Shown here one piece after another: positions 19,760 to 28,454 of a stretch of 60,518 nt of DNA. This stretch comes from Acidobacteriota bacterium (GTDB lineage: Bacteria; Acidobacteriota; Terriglobia; Bryobacterales; Bryobacteraceae): the NCBI GenBank assembly GCA_026394055.1, contig JAPKYZ010000050.1, forward strand, positions 1 through 60,518, written 5' to 3'. Both the position numbers and the translations under genes were made by a program. The notes under the pieces were generated by a model that worked only from the letters and a program-made list of their open reading frames with translations, searched no databases and had not been told where the DNA came from. The stretch's first letter is position 1. Every line of letters starts with the position of its first letter.

Positions 19760-19781
19760 AGTTCAGAGTCTACACCGCGCC
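19533..19781. repeat. 135-base tandem duplication of the 5' end of the Uma2-family gene
   Basis: About 114 bases at 19533-19646 recur at 19668-19781 with some 14 substitutions, offset by exactly 135 bases (45 codons). The repeat includes the start codon, the first codons and part of the untranslated leader (GAGTCTACAC). This keeps the reading frame, so both start regions are usable. Confidence 0.85.
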
Positions 19782-19921
19782 AGCGGGCATCTCGTCAGGT
19801 GTTCGCCGCAGTGGCATACTGGAAATCTTCCCGCTGGGGAATATTGTGAGAGCTGTAACTCTCCCGGTCGAAGAAACGCCTTATCGAAAAGCCGGTAGTG
19901 TGTCGGTAGGAAGGATTTGCC

Positions 19922-22900
19922 TTGTCCATTTCTGAAGTTTGCGTAAAACGGCCCGTCTTTGCGTTCATGCTCATCATGTTCCTGGTGGTGATGGGTGTGT
20001 TCAGCTTCATTGACCTGGGCGTCGACCTGTTCCCCCGCTCCGACCCGGCGACCGTGTATGTCCGCGTGAAGCTGCCCGGCGCCAGTCCGGAAGAGGTGGT
20101 CTCGCAGGTGGTGCTGCCGCTGGAAGAATCGATTGCCGCGGTTTCGGGCATCGAGGAAATGGTGGCCCGCGTCACCGAAGGTTCGGCCAACATCTCCGTC
20201 CAGTTCATTCTGGAAAAAGATATCGGCGAGGCGGCGGAAGACGTTCGCGAAAAGGTCTCCGGGGCAATGCGCAAACTCCCCCCGAACACGCTGCCCCCCA
20301 GCGTCATCAAGGCGGACCCGGATTCTGACCCGATTATCAAACTGGCTTTGAGCGGCACCCGTCCGGTGCGCGAACTGACTGAGCTGGCCGACAAGAACGT
20401 TCGCCGTGCGCTCGAAACTGTGGACGGCGTGGGCGCCGTGGAGCTGGCCGGCGGCCGGAAGCGCCAGATCAACATTCTGCTCGATCTCGACAAGCTGAAC
20501 GCCTACAACCTCTCCGCCCAGGACATCGACCGCGCGATCCGTTCGGAAAACATTGAAGCGCCCGGCGGCCGCATCGTCCGTGGACCCACCGAATTGGGTG
20601 TCCGCACCTTGGGCCGCGTTGAGAAGGTGGAAGACTTTAACCGCATCATCGTCAAGAACGTGGGCGGCGCCCCGATCCGCATCCAGGACGTGGGTGGAGC
20701 CGAAGACGGCATGGCCGAGCGGCGCACCTTTGCCTATTACAAGGGCAAGCCGGCGGTGTTGCTGGACGTGACGCGGCAGGTGGGTTCGAACACCGTGAAG
20801 GTGGTGGACGACATCGGCAAGCGCATCGAAGAGATGAACAGCCAATTGCCGGCCGGAGTCCATGTGGACGTCATCACGGAAAAGGCTACCTACATCAAGG
20901 GCTCCGTGGCGGCGCTTGAAGAGCACCTGGTGCTGGGTTCGCTGCTGGCGTCGATTATTGTGTGGCTGTTTATCCGGGACTGGCGCACGGTGCTGATCAG
21001 CTCCATTGCCATCCCGACGTCGATCATCACGACGTTCACGGTGATGCGTGCGCTCGACTTCACGCTGAATTCGATGACACTGCTGGGGCTAACGCTGGCG
21101 GTGGGTATTGTGATCGACGACGCGATCATTGTGCTCGAGAACATTTACCGCTACATTGAGCGCGAGGACATGCCGCCCAAGGAGGCGGCCATTGTCGCCA
21201 CCAAGGAGATCACGCTGGCCGTCGTGGCGACGACGCTGTCCCTGGTGATCATCTTTATCCCGATTGCCTTCATGTCCGGTTATGCCAAGCGGTACCTCAA
21301 CCAGTTTGGCTGGACCATGGCGGTGTCGATTCTGGTCTCGATGCTGGTGGCCTTTACACTGACGCCTAGCTTGAGCGCGTTGCTGCTGCGCCGCAAGGTG
21401 CTGAAGCCGGGCGAGAAGCCGGTGCACCATGAAGACCAGGTGTCGTGGCTGGACCGGATGTATCTGGGTATGCTGAACTGGTCGCTGGACCATCGCTGGG
21501 CGATCGTCATGATCTGCGTGGCGACGCTGGGTTCTACCTACTTCCTCAACCAGAACATTGGCCGCGACTGGATGCCGCAGGAAGACCAAAGCGAGCTGGG
21601 CATGTGGCTGGAGTTGCCGGAAGGCTCATCGCTGGAAGCCACGGAGCGGGCCACGCTCGGCTTGGCGAAGAAGATTGAGGGAATCGACGGCGTGATCGCC
21701 GTGGTGCCGCAATCCTCCATCATGCTGGACCGCGTGACGCAGGCCTTTATCACCATCATTCTGCGTCCGCCGGACGAGCGAGGCGATATCGCGTCGATGG
21801 GCCAGAAGGTGCGCGAAGTGGCGAAAGAGTTCGCCTTTGCCCGTCCGCGGTTGACCTTCCCGAACGTTCTGGGCGGCCGCGATACGTTCGCTCCGATCCG
21901 CCTGCAGTTGCTGGGTCCGGACCTGCAACGGCTGGTGCCCGTGGCCCGGCAGCTGTCGCTGGACATGATTGCGGACCCGCACTTGACCGACATCAAGGCC
22001 AATCTCAACTTGAACAACCCGGAACTGCAGATCGACATCGACCGGCAGTTGGCGTCTGACCTAGGGGTGCGCGTCTCGGACATCGCCTCCGCCGTGCGCC
22101 TGCTGATGTCGGGTGAAGATGAGATCTCTTACTACAAAGAGAACTCTGAGCAGTATCCGGTGACCATCCGCTTGGCCAACGTGCAGCGCGATGACGTGAA
22201 TGCGCTGAGCCGCTTGCTGGTGCCTTCAGCCAAGCAGGGCTTGATCCGCCTCGATTCGATCGCCAAGCTGGACCGCGGCCTGGGTCCGAGCCGTATTGAC
22301 CGCTACAACCGCCAGTTCACCATCGGCATCATGGGCAACACGCCGCCCGGTGTCGCGCTGGGCGCGGCGGCCACGGCGGCGACGGAGATCATCTCGAAGG
22401 CGAATCTGCCGCCGGGCTTCCGGGCGACCTTCTCCGGTCAGGTGAAGATCCTCGAAGAGACCACGGCCAACATGCTGCTGGCGATTGGACTCGCCTCTAT
22501 CTTCATGTACATGGTGCTGGCGGCGCAGTTTGAAAGCCTGGTGCAGCCGCTGATCATTCTGGCGACTCTGCCGCTGTCGATCCCGTTTGCGCTGCTGTCG
22601 CTGATCTTGACCGGCCGCTCGCTGAATCTGTTTAGCGCGCTGGGCATCTTGCTGCTGCTGGGCATTGTGAAGAAGAACGGCATTCTGCAGATCGACTACA
22701 TGAATACGCTGCGGAGCCGGAATTACCCGCTGCGGCCGGCGATTCTCGAAGCCAACCGCGTCCGGTTACGCCCGATTCTGATGACCACGCTGGCCATCAT
22801 CGCGGGCTTGATTCCGACGGCGGTGGGCATTGGCGCGGGCGCTTCGACGCGCTCGGCGATTGCGATCACGATTATCGGCGGACAGTCGCTTTGTCTGCTG

Positions 22901-23008
22901 CTCAGCTTGCTGGTGGTGCCGGTCGGTTACTCGCTGGTGGAAGATGCCAAGGCGTTCTTCTCCAAGCGGGGCACGGCGCCCGCAACGATTCCGGCTGTCG
23001 GCGACTAG
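19922..23008 (+). CDS. RND efflux permease (HAE1/AcrB family)
   Basis: Inner-membrane proton-driven exporter of 1028 residues, full length. It starts MSISEVCVKRPVFAFML and carries the proton-relay motif GIVIDDAIIVLENIYR in transmembrane helix 4, two large periplasmic loops, and the C-terminal helices GILLLLGIVKKNGILQID. TTG at 19922 is the start, supported by AGGAAGGA at 19908-19915. Unlike the pump at 216-4949 it has no adaptor, channel or regulator beside it, so it must borrow partners from elsewhere. It is not fused to a channel. A terminator follows at 23075. Confidence 0.95.
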   Translation: MSISEVCVKRPVFAFMLIMFLVVMGVFSFIDLGVDLFPRSDPATVYVRVKLPGASPEEVVSQVVLPLEESIAAVSGIEEMVARVTEGSANISVQFILEKDIGEAAEDVREKVSGAMRKLPPNTLPPSVIKADPDSDPIIKLALSGTRPVRELTELADKNVRRALETVDGVGAVELAGGRKRQINILLDLDKLNAYNLSAQDIDRAIRSENIEAPGGRIVRGPTELGVRTLGRVEKVEDFNRIIVKNVGGAPIRIQDVGGAEDGMAERRTFAYYKGKPAVLLDVTRQVGSNTVKVVDDIGKRIEEMNSQLPAGVHVDVITEKATYIKGSVAALEEHLVLGSLLASIIVWLFIRDWRTVLISSIAIPTSIITTFTVMRALDFTLNSMTLLGLTLAVGIVIDDAIIVLENIYRYIEREDMPPKEAAIVATKEITLAVVATTLSLVIIFIPIAFMSGYAKRYLNQFGWTMAVSILVSMLVAFTLTPSLSALLLRRKVLKPGEKPVHHEDQVSWLDRMYLGMLNWSLDHRWAIVMICVATLGSTYFLNQNIGRDWMPQEDQSELGMWLELPEGSSLEATERATLGLAKKIEGIDGVIAVVPQSSIMLDRVTQAFITIILRPPDERGDIASMGQKVREVAKEFAFARPRLTFPNVLGGRDTFAPIRLQLLGPDLQRLVPVARQLSLDMIADPHLTDIKANLNLNNPELQIDIDRQLASDLGVRVSDIASAVRLLMSGEDEISYYKENSEQYPVTIRLANVQRDDVNALSRLLVPSAKQGLIRLDSIAKLDRGLGPSRIDRYNRQFTIGIMGNTPPGVALGAAATAATEIISKANLPPGFRATFSGQVKILEETTANMLLAIGLASIFMYMVLAAQFESLVQPLIILATLPLSIPFALLSLILTGRSLNLFSALGILLLLGIVKKNGILQIDYMNTLRSRNYPLRPAILEANRVRLRPILMTTLAIIAGLIPTAVGIGAGASTRSAIAITIIGGQSLCLLLSLLVVPVGYSLVEDAKAFFSKRGTAPATIPAVGD

Positions 23009-23074
23009 TTCGCTGGCTGGCAGGCCCACCCACCAGGACAGCACCCCTCCGGCTGTCCTGGATAACTTAGACTA

Positions 23075-23108
23075 GGCGTTCTCGTCCCTCCGCGAGAACG
23101 CCTTTTTT
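23075..23108 (+). terminator. Rho-independent terminator after the RND permease
   Basis: A 10-base-pair stem GGCGTTCTCG (23075-23084) with CGAGAACGCC (23093-23102), an 8-base loop, and a run of six T at 23103-23108. Confidence 0.9.
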
Positions 23109-23188
23109 CTTGTTGCGGTTTGGTAAAAAAAGCACGAATCTTTTTTCGTGCCTCCTTCGTCCTAATCTTTGAAACAAGGAGAGACGAT

Positions 23189-23422
23189 ATGACCGCTGTG
23201 ACAAGCGCCGTACCCCAAACCAAACTCGCGCCGGCTGTGCAGGAGCATAACGCCGACGTCTATTGCCCGATCTGCACCCACACCGTTCCTGCGCATGTCG
23301 GTTATGCGCGCACCCCGAGTGGCCGGAAGCTGCCACGGGTGACGGCGGGCCAGAAATGCCCCCGCTGCTCCTCGCCTTTGGATGCCGCCTACGTGATGCG
23401 CCTGCGCCGCGCGGCGGCCTAA
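23189..23422 (+). CDS. Small zinc-ribbon protein with two CxxC knuckles
   Basis: A 77-residue protein starting at ATG 23189, with AAGGAGA 5-8 bases upstream. It contains CPIC and, 36 residues later, CPRC: a four-cysteine zinc ribbon. The spacer is basic (RTPSGRKLPR) and the tail is Arg/Ala rich (MRLRRAAA). No family is recognised. It follows the RND terminator closely but has its own ribosome-binding site. Its function is unknown; nucleic-acid or protein binding is a guess from the zinc ribbon alone. Confidence 0.75.
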   Translation: MTAVTSAVPQTKLAPAVQEHNADVYCPICTHTVPAHVGYARTPSGRKLPRVTAGQKCPRCSSPLDAAYVMRLRRAAA

Positions 23423-23553
23423 CCGTTCGCTGGAGCGGTCCCGTCGCGGCCGCCAGCTAGCCGGGATTGGCCCGCCTATGCTGAGCAAAGGCGAGCCGTC
23501 TCGCTTTCTCGGTTCGTGTCCGGCTGGCCTCGCGGCCCCGAGGCGCTGCCGCC

Positions 23554-26124
23554 TTACTGGCTGCGGAGGGCGATCGCCGGATCGATCAGCACGGCCCGGA
23601 TGACCGGCAGGATGGTCCCGCCGATCGTCATCACCACGGCCAGACCCACCGCCGCACTCAACGTGTACGGATCATACGGCGAGATGCCGGCCAGCAGGCT
23701 CTCCATCGTCCGGCCCAGCAGCAAAGCCACCCCCAACCCCAGCACCGATCCAGCCAAGCTCAGCCCCACCCCCTCCCCAAAGACCAGCGCCGCGATCTGA
23801 CCCGTCTGCGCACCCAGGGCGCGCCGGAGGCCCATCTCCGGAACCCGCTGTTCCAGCGAGAACGACAGCAATCCATGAATGCCGATGGCGGCGAGCAGGA
23901 AGGCGGCGATGGCAAAGGCGGCAATCACCCACACCTGCGTCCGGCGCGTGGCGGTCTCGTCTTCCACCAGCTCCGTCAGCGCTTGGACGTCGGAGATGGG
24001 CTGAACCGGGTCGGCCCGGGCCACGATGCGGCGGATCTCGGGCAGGTGCACCATCGGATCGATGCTGGCTCTCACCATGAAGTCCTTGGGTGCGAACCAG
24101 AAGAAGGCATTCTCGGGAGTCTGCGCGTGGGCAAAGTACATCACCGGCTCAATCTTGCGTTCCATGCCCCGGAAGCGGACATCGCCCACCACGCCGACGA
24201 CGGTGAACTGCATGTTGCCGAAGCGGACGCCAAAGCTCTTGCCCAGGCCGCTTTCGCCCGGCCAATGCTCCCGCACAAAGGTTTCGCTGACGACTGCCAC
24301 CCGCAGCGTGCGGGCGTCATCTGAGCCCTGAATATCGCGCCCCCGCAGCAGGGGGATGCGCATGGTGTCAAAGTATCCGGGAGAGATAAACCGCGCCGCG
24401 GCGATGACTTTGCTCTCTTGGCCAGCGACGATGGGCGCCCACATCCCCCCGCGAAAATCGCCCAGCGGCCGGAAGCTGATGACGCTGGCTTGCGTAACAC
24501 CTGGCAAGGCTCGCAGTTCGCCCAGCACGCCCTGGTAGAACCGCTCCCGCAGAGCGGTGCTGGAGTACTTGGGCATCGGCAGCGAGGTGCGGAACGCGAG
24601 CGCATGGGTGGTGGCAAATCCCGGGTTCGTGTTCTCGACCTTGAGCAACGCCCGCAGCAACAGGCCCGTGGAGCTGATCAGCGCAATCGAGGCGGCCACC
24701 TGCGCCACCACCAAGATCCGCCGCACCCGGTCCTTCTGGACACCCGTGGCCGACCGCTGCGACAGTTGTCCGCGGGTGGACCGCAGGGCCGGCAGCACTC
24801 CAAAGCCCAGGGCCGTCACTCCGGTGGCCAGCAGCGCAAACGCGAGCAGCCGCCAATCCGCCGAAGGCATCGCGGCCACCGGCAGCGTGGACGGCGCCAG
24901 CCGGGCCAGTAGCGGAATCACCGACAAGGCCAGTGCCGTGCCCGCCACGCCGCCGATCCCGGCCAGCAGCAGACTCTCGGTGAACAACTGCCGCACCAGC
25001 CGCGCCCGCCCGGCGCCCAACGCCAACCGGACTGAGATCTCCCCTTGGCGCGCCGCGGATCGGGCCAGAAACAGGTTGGCCAGATTGGTCATCGCGATCA
25101 GCAGGACAAACAGCGCCGCCGCCATCAGGATGTTCAACATGGTCCGCGTGCGGGTGGTCAGTTCGTCACGCAGACGCATGACGGTGACACCGACACCCTC
25201 CAGATCCTTGGGATACTGCTCCGCCAGACGCGCGGCGACGGTCTGCATCTCCTGCTGCGCCATCTCCAGGCTGACGCCGTCGCGCAGGCGGGCCGCTACG
25301 GACAGGAAGTTGTTGCGGCGGTCGGCATAGCCCTCGTTATCGAACCGCATCGCGGTCCACATCTGCACTTTACGGCCCGGAAAATTGAAGTGGGGCGGCA
25401 TCACGCCGATCACCGCATAGGCTTGCCCGTCGAACAGGAGCTGTCGGCCCAGCACGTTGGGATCTCCGCCGAAGCGGCGCTGCCACAGGCCGTAGCTCAA
25501 CACCACGGTGCCGGGCGCACCGGGCCGGTCTTCCTCTTCCAGCATGGTCCGGCCCAGCAGCGGCGTTACACCCAGCAGCGGGAACAGGCTGGCGTTGACG
25601 GAGGCACCTTCCAGCCGCTCCGGCTCACCGGTGCCCGAGAGATTGACGGACAGACCCCGAAAAGCGGCCATGTGGGAGAAGCTGCGGCTGGCGGCTTTCC
25701 AGTCCCGGTAGTTCGGCGGCGAGACGTCCACGTTTGAAAAGCCGCGCGTGGGCTGGCTTTCCCAGATCTTGACGATCCGTTCGGGATCGGCAAAAGGCAG
25801 CGCACGCACCAGCACGTGGTCGGCGATCGAGAATACAGAGGTGGCGGCCGCGATCCCCAGGGCGCTGACCGCGATGGCCGCCAAACTGAACCCGGGCGAG
25901 CGGAGCGCCGTGCGCCACGCATACCGCGTATCCTGCACCAGCAGTGACCCGTGCGTAGCCAGGCCCGTCAGCACAACGTCGCTGATGGCGTCCATCCACA
26001 CTCCGATCCAGCCCCAGCCCTTGGCTTGCGCCAGCCGCCGCCGGTGTACGCCTTCCATCTCGCGGCTGTACTCCTCTCGGAAAGAGGCCGGGCAGAACCA
26101 CAACAGCAATCGATAGAACCACAT
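23554..26124 (-). CDS. MacB-like permease of the acidobacterial duplicated permease (ADOP) type
   Basis: Long ABC-transporter permease without a nucleotide-binding domain, of the kind greatly expanded in Acidobacteriota. It begins with a cytoplasmic stretch characteristic of the group (FREEYSREMEGVHRRRLA), then a helix at about 85-105, a MacB periplasmic domain to about 290, an FtsX-like triple helix at about 330-445 (NLANLFLARSAARQGEISVR), a second periplasmic domain at about 480-690, and a second FtsX unit at about 735-850 (VPEMGLRRALGAQTGQIAAL). At 856 residues it is a duplicated permease. The PadR gene ends 3 bases before it, a pairing typical of the family. The ATPase partner and substrate are unknown. 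Confidence 0.93.
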   Translation of the reverse strand: MWFYRLLLWFCPASFREEYSREMEGVHRRRLAQAKGWGWIGVWMDAISDVVLTGLATHGSLLVQDTRYAWRTALRSPGFSLAAIAVSALGIAAATSVFSIADHVLVRALPFADPERIVKIWESQPTRGFSNVDVSPPNYRDWKAASRSFSHMAAFRGLSVNLSGTGEPERLEGASVNASLFPLLGVTPLLGRTMLEEEDRPGAPGTVVLSYGLWQRRFGGDPNVLGRQLLFDGQAYAVIGVMPPHFNFPGRKVQMWTAMRFDNEGYADRRNNFLSVAARLRDGVSLEMAQQEMQTVAARLAEQYPKDLEGVGVTVMRLRDELTTRTRTMLNILMAAALFVLLIAMTNLANLFLARSAARQGEISVRLALGAGRARLVRQLFTESLLLAGIGGVAGTALALSVIPLLARLAPSTLPVAAMPSADWRLLAFALLATGVTALGFGVLPALRSTRGQLSQRSATGVQKDRVRRILVVAQVAASIALISSTGLLLRALLKVENTNPGFATTHALAFRTSLPMPKYSSTALRERFYQGVLGELRALPGVTQASVISFRPLGDFRGGMWAPIVAGQESKVIAAARFISPGYFDTMRIPLLRGRDIQGSDDARTLRVAVVSETFVREHWPGESGLGKSFGVRFGNMQFTVVGVVGDVRFRGMERKIEPVMYFAHAQTPENAFFWFAPKDFMVRASIDPMVHLPEIRRIVARADPVQPISDVQALTELVEDETATRRTQVWVIAAFAIAAFLLAAIGIHGLLSFSLEQRVPEMGLRRALGAQTGQIAALVFGEGVGLSLAGSVLGLGVALLLGRTMESLLAGISPYDPYTLSAAVGLAVVMTIGGTILPVIRAVLIDPAIALRSQ

Positions 26125-26127
26125 ACG

Positions 26128-26475
26128 CTACGGCCTCCCCGGCACCAGGCCGAGCGCCCGGGCCTGCTCCACCAGACTGGCAAAGCGCTGACTTTCAGCC
26201 TTCGCCACCTGGCGGCCAAATGGCGTGATGCGGTAGTAGCGGCGCCGCTCATCGTCAAATTCCGGCGCCGGCCGCTCGTCGGTTTCGATAATCAGATCCT
26301 GCTCCACCATGCGCTGGATGGACCGGTACAGCGTCCCGGCACTTAAGCGGAGCGTGCCGCCGGTGCGCACTTCGATGTCGCCGATGATCGCGTAGCCATG
26401 CCGGTCTTCATCCGCCACGGCCAACAGGATGTGAAACGTGGCGGCCGGAAGGGGCAGCAAAGCTTCAGGGTTCAT
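26128..26475 (-). CDS. PadR-family transcriptional regulator paired with the ADOP permease
   Basis: Winged-helix regulator of 115 residues. The N-terminal PadR signature is PAATFHILLAVADEDRHGYAIIGDIE, followed by LSAGTLYRSIQRMVEQDLI and the wing region RRRYYRITPFGRQVA. Start ATG at 26475 is preferred over upstream alternatives because PadR proteins begin here and a perfect -10 (TATAAT) lies only 6 bases before it, suggesting a leaderless message. The stop is 3 bases upstream of the permease start, so the pair forms one operon. It probably represses the operon from the palindrome upstream. Confidence 0.92.
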   Translation of the reverse strand: MNPEALLPLPAATFHILLAVADEDRHGYAIIGDIEVRTGGTLRLSAGTLYRSIQRMVEQDLIIETDERPAPEFDDERRRYYRITPFGRQVAKAESQRFASLVEQARALGLVPGRP

Positions 26476-26481
26476 TTTTCG

Positions 26482-26506
26482 ATTATAGCCACAGTGGATA
26501 TATCCA
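26482..26506 (-). promoter_or_regulatory. PadR operon promoter: TATAAT and overlapping perfect palindrome
   Basis: On the minus strand TATAAT (26487-26482) stands 6 bases before the PadR ATG. Upstream is a perfect 12-base palindrome TGGATATATCCA (26495-26506), lying in the spacer before the -10. No good -35 is seen. The palindrome is a plausible PadR operator by position. Confidence 0.5.
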
Positions 26507-26664
26507 TACAGGCCATATTTGGCGTTCACCCCGATGCTAGGCCGCCCCGCCCCGGCTTTCCTGAGGCGTCGACGCTCAGGGGGAACCGCGGGATTGGCGC
26601 GGGTCAAGGAGAGTTTGATGAAAGGACGGTTAGAATGTTGCTCGCAGACTGTTAAGATGGAGGA

Positions 26665-26874
26665 ATGGACGGCGCCCTGAGTAACAAGCCACGAGCCGCG
26701 GCCGTACCCGTGCCGCCACCGGCAAAGGTAAAAGCGGCCAAGTGCCCCGTCTGCGGAGCGGCGGCGTCAACTCTTCCCTCGACCAACGATGCCGAGGGGC
26801 TGTGCTGGATCTGCCGGCGCTTGAAGATCAGCGCTTGGCGTGATGCGGATTCCAGTCTGGGCGCGCCCGAATAA
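26665..26874 (+). CDS. Small CxxC protein, unknown
   Basis: A 69-residue protein with CPVC, then CWIC 24 residues later: a four-cysteine cluster likely to bind zinc. The N-terminal part is Pro/Ala/Lys rich (VPVPPPAKVKAAK). An in-frame stop 12 bases upstream forces the start at ATG 26665 or later. GGAGG lies only one base away from this ATG, an unusually close ribosome-binding site. It resembles the zinc-ribbon protein at 23189 in size and cysteine spacing style but not in sequence. Function unknown; it could be a chance frame, but the cysteine pairs argue against that. Confidence 0.5.
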   Translation: MDGALSNKPRAAAVPVPPPAKVKAAKCPVCGAAASTLPSTNDAEGLCWICRRLKISAWRDADSSLGAPE

Positions 26875-26888
26875 GGGCAGCTTTGGTG

Positions 26889-27734
26889 TTACTGGGCCAT
26901 CTGCTCATAGACATAGCCCGCCACGGCCACATCTTCGAGACACAATCCCACTGACTTAAAGACCGTCACCCGATCCGGCTGCCAGGATGCAGTCAGGTCC
27001 TTCAGCTCGACCACTTTCGCCCAATCAACGTCCGCCATCAACAGATCTCCCGCTTCATCCTGCGCTGCTTCCAGAGCATCGACAGCCAGAATGCCCGCAC
27101 TGCGGACGAGGTCGCCAGGTAGTTCGCGCTTGGTCCGGTAGTTGGAGCCGACGGCATTCACATGGGCGCCGGGCTTCACCCAGGCGGCGTCGAGCACGGG
27201 GTCCTTGGCCCAGGTGGCCGTGCAGATCACGTCGGCCCCCCGGACGCAGTCTTCGGCGGAGGTGCAGTTCACTTGCTTCGACCGGCTCCAGGACCGGACC
27301 TCCGTGATGCCGGGCCGCACGGCGCGGACGGCCTCTATCTGGCTGGCGGCCTGAAAGCCAGTGCCGATGACGGCCAGCATCTTCGCCTCGGGCGAGGCCA
27401 GCAGATCAGTGGCGACGCCCGACGTGGCGCCGGTGCGGATCTGGCCCAGCCAGTTGGCCTCAAACAATGCCAGCGGCTGCGCGGTTTCGGCGCTGTAGAG
27501 CATGAAGTGGAAGGCGTAACCGGTGGGAGACGTCGAGTAGAACTTCGTGCCGAAGTACTTGCCCACGGCCCCGGCCATGGAGTGCAAGCCGACCCCGGCC
27601 GGCAAAGTGAGCCGCCGCCGGATCTGGTTGACGGCGCGGCCCTCCCGGAGCTCGACAAACGCCTCGCGGACCAGGCGCACCGCTTCGCTCATAGGCAGCA
27701 GGCGGCGGACGTCTTCTTCACGGATGTGGATCAT
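26889..27734 (-). CDS. Ornithine cyclodeaminase / mu-crystallin family protein
   Basis: NAD(P)-binding family that includes ornithine cyclodeaminase, alanine dehydrogenase and ketimine reductases. The N-terminal MIHIREEDVRRLLPMSEAV is typical, Lys in KFYST is the family substrate lysine, and the Rossmann loop is AVIGTGFQAASQIEA with WSRS. FEANWLGQIRTGATSGVA is a further family signature. At 281 residues it is shorter than the usual 315-340. It stands alone, with the PadR gene on one side and a DinB-like gene upstream on the same strand. Substrate unresolved; the family name does not prove ornithine use. Confidence 0.88.
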   Translation of the reverse strand: MIHIREEDVRRLLPMSEAVRLVREAFVELREGRAVNQIRRRLTLPAGVGLHSMAGAVGKYFGTKFYSTSPTGYAFHFMLYSAETAQPLALFEANWLGQIRTGATSGVATDLLASPEAKMLAVIGTGFQAASQIEAVRAVRPGITEVRSWSRSKQVNCTSAEDCVRGADVICTATWAKDPVLDAAWVKPGAHVNAVGSNYRTKRELPGDLVRSAGILAVDALEAAQDEAGDLLMADVDWAKVVELKDLTASWQPDRVTVFKSVGLCLEDVAVAGYVYEQMAQ

Positions 27735-27843
27735 TCAGCCTCTATCCTACCGCCGCGGGAGCAAGCGCCGACAAATGCGAAGGCCGGCCAAGGCTCACGG
27801 GAGAGCATTGACCGGCCTGATTCGAGCAACGTCTCGACCGGCC

Positions 27844-28347
27844 TTACGCCGCGGCGGGAGCGTCCATGCCGATCCAAAGATTCGTCGTGCCCAGCTCCTC
27901 ACGGCCACAGGACTTCAAGTAGCAGAACAGCTGCGTGCGGTAGGCCGCATGGCCGGCGACCACCATGTTCACCAGCATCGGCCCGCGCAGGAACTTGTTG
28001 CCGAACATCTCGATCTCGCCCTGCAGTTCCTCGTCCGAGAAGCCGTTGACGGCTTCCTCATAGAAGGCCAACTGTGATTCCAAGCTCTTCAGCACGCCCG
28101 CAAAATCGAGTGCGTCAGCCGCCGCCGTGCCGGCGTTCCACCGGTCCATCAGGAATTCGCCTGCTTTGATGGAGGGCACCAGCACGGGTCCCATGACGCT
28201 GAGGTAGCGCAGCAGCTCAATGGTGCTGCGTTGCTTGGGGGTGGGCCGGTAGTCAAGCATCTCCGGCTGTACTTTGGAGCAGAGGTGAAGCAGGATGCGG
28301 ATCTCGTTCTGGAGGGACCCGATCAGTTGTTGTTTGTTAAGAACCAT
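27844..28347 (-). CDS. DinB-like helical-bundle protein
   Basis: A 167-residue four-helix-type protein similar to DinB/YfiT proteins, which have a metal-binding helical bundle and are often linked to thiol (bacillithiol, mycothiol) chemistry or stress. Supporting features are the N-terminal helix NKQQLIGSLQNEIRILLHLCSKV, PEMLDYRPTPKQRSTIELLRYL, and the C-terminal helix NMVVAGHAAYRTQLFCYLKSCG; a His in VAGHAAYR is a candidate metal ligand. The start at ATG 28347 has a weak binding site (GGGGCTGAG). The same frame is open upstream to 28506 but that segment overlaps the end of the next gene and does not look coding. Possible weak hairpins using GGCCGG arms lie downstream at about 27781-27845. 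Confidence 0.7.
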   Translation of the reverse strand: MVLNKQQLIGSLQNEIRILLHLCSKVQPEMLDYRPTPKQRSTIELLRYLSVMGPVLVPSIKAGEFLMDRWNAGTAAADALDFAGVLKSLESQLAFYEEAVNGFSDEELQGEIEMFGNKFLRGPMLVNMVVAGHAAYRTQLFCYLKSCGREELGTTNLWIGMDAPAAA

Positions 28348-28454
28348 CTCAGCCCCAGGATATCCCAGCGCGGGGAGATGGACGGGGAAAAGAGAAGGAC
28401 CCGATGCTCGGATGGAATTGTCAGACCTTCCGTGAATCGCAGCGCCGAGCGGCG

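Noticed and set aside
27781..27845. Hairpin with GGCCGG arms as terminator of the DinB-like gene
   Set aside because: Several alternative pairings and no T run; too ambiguous to list as a feature.
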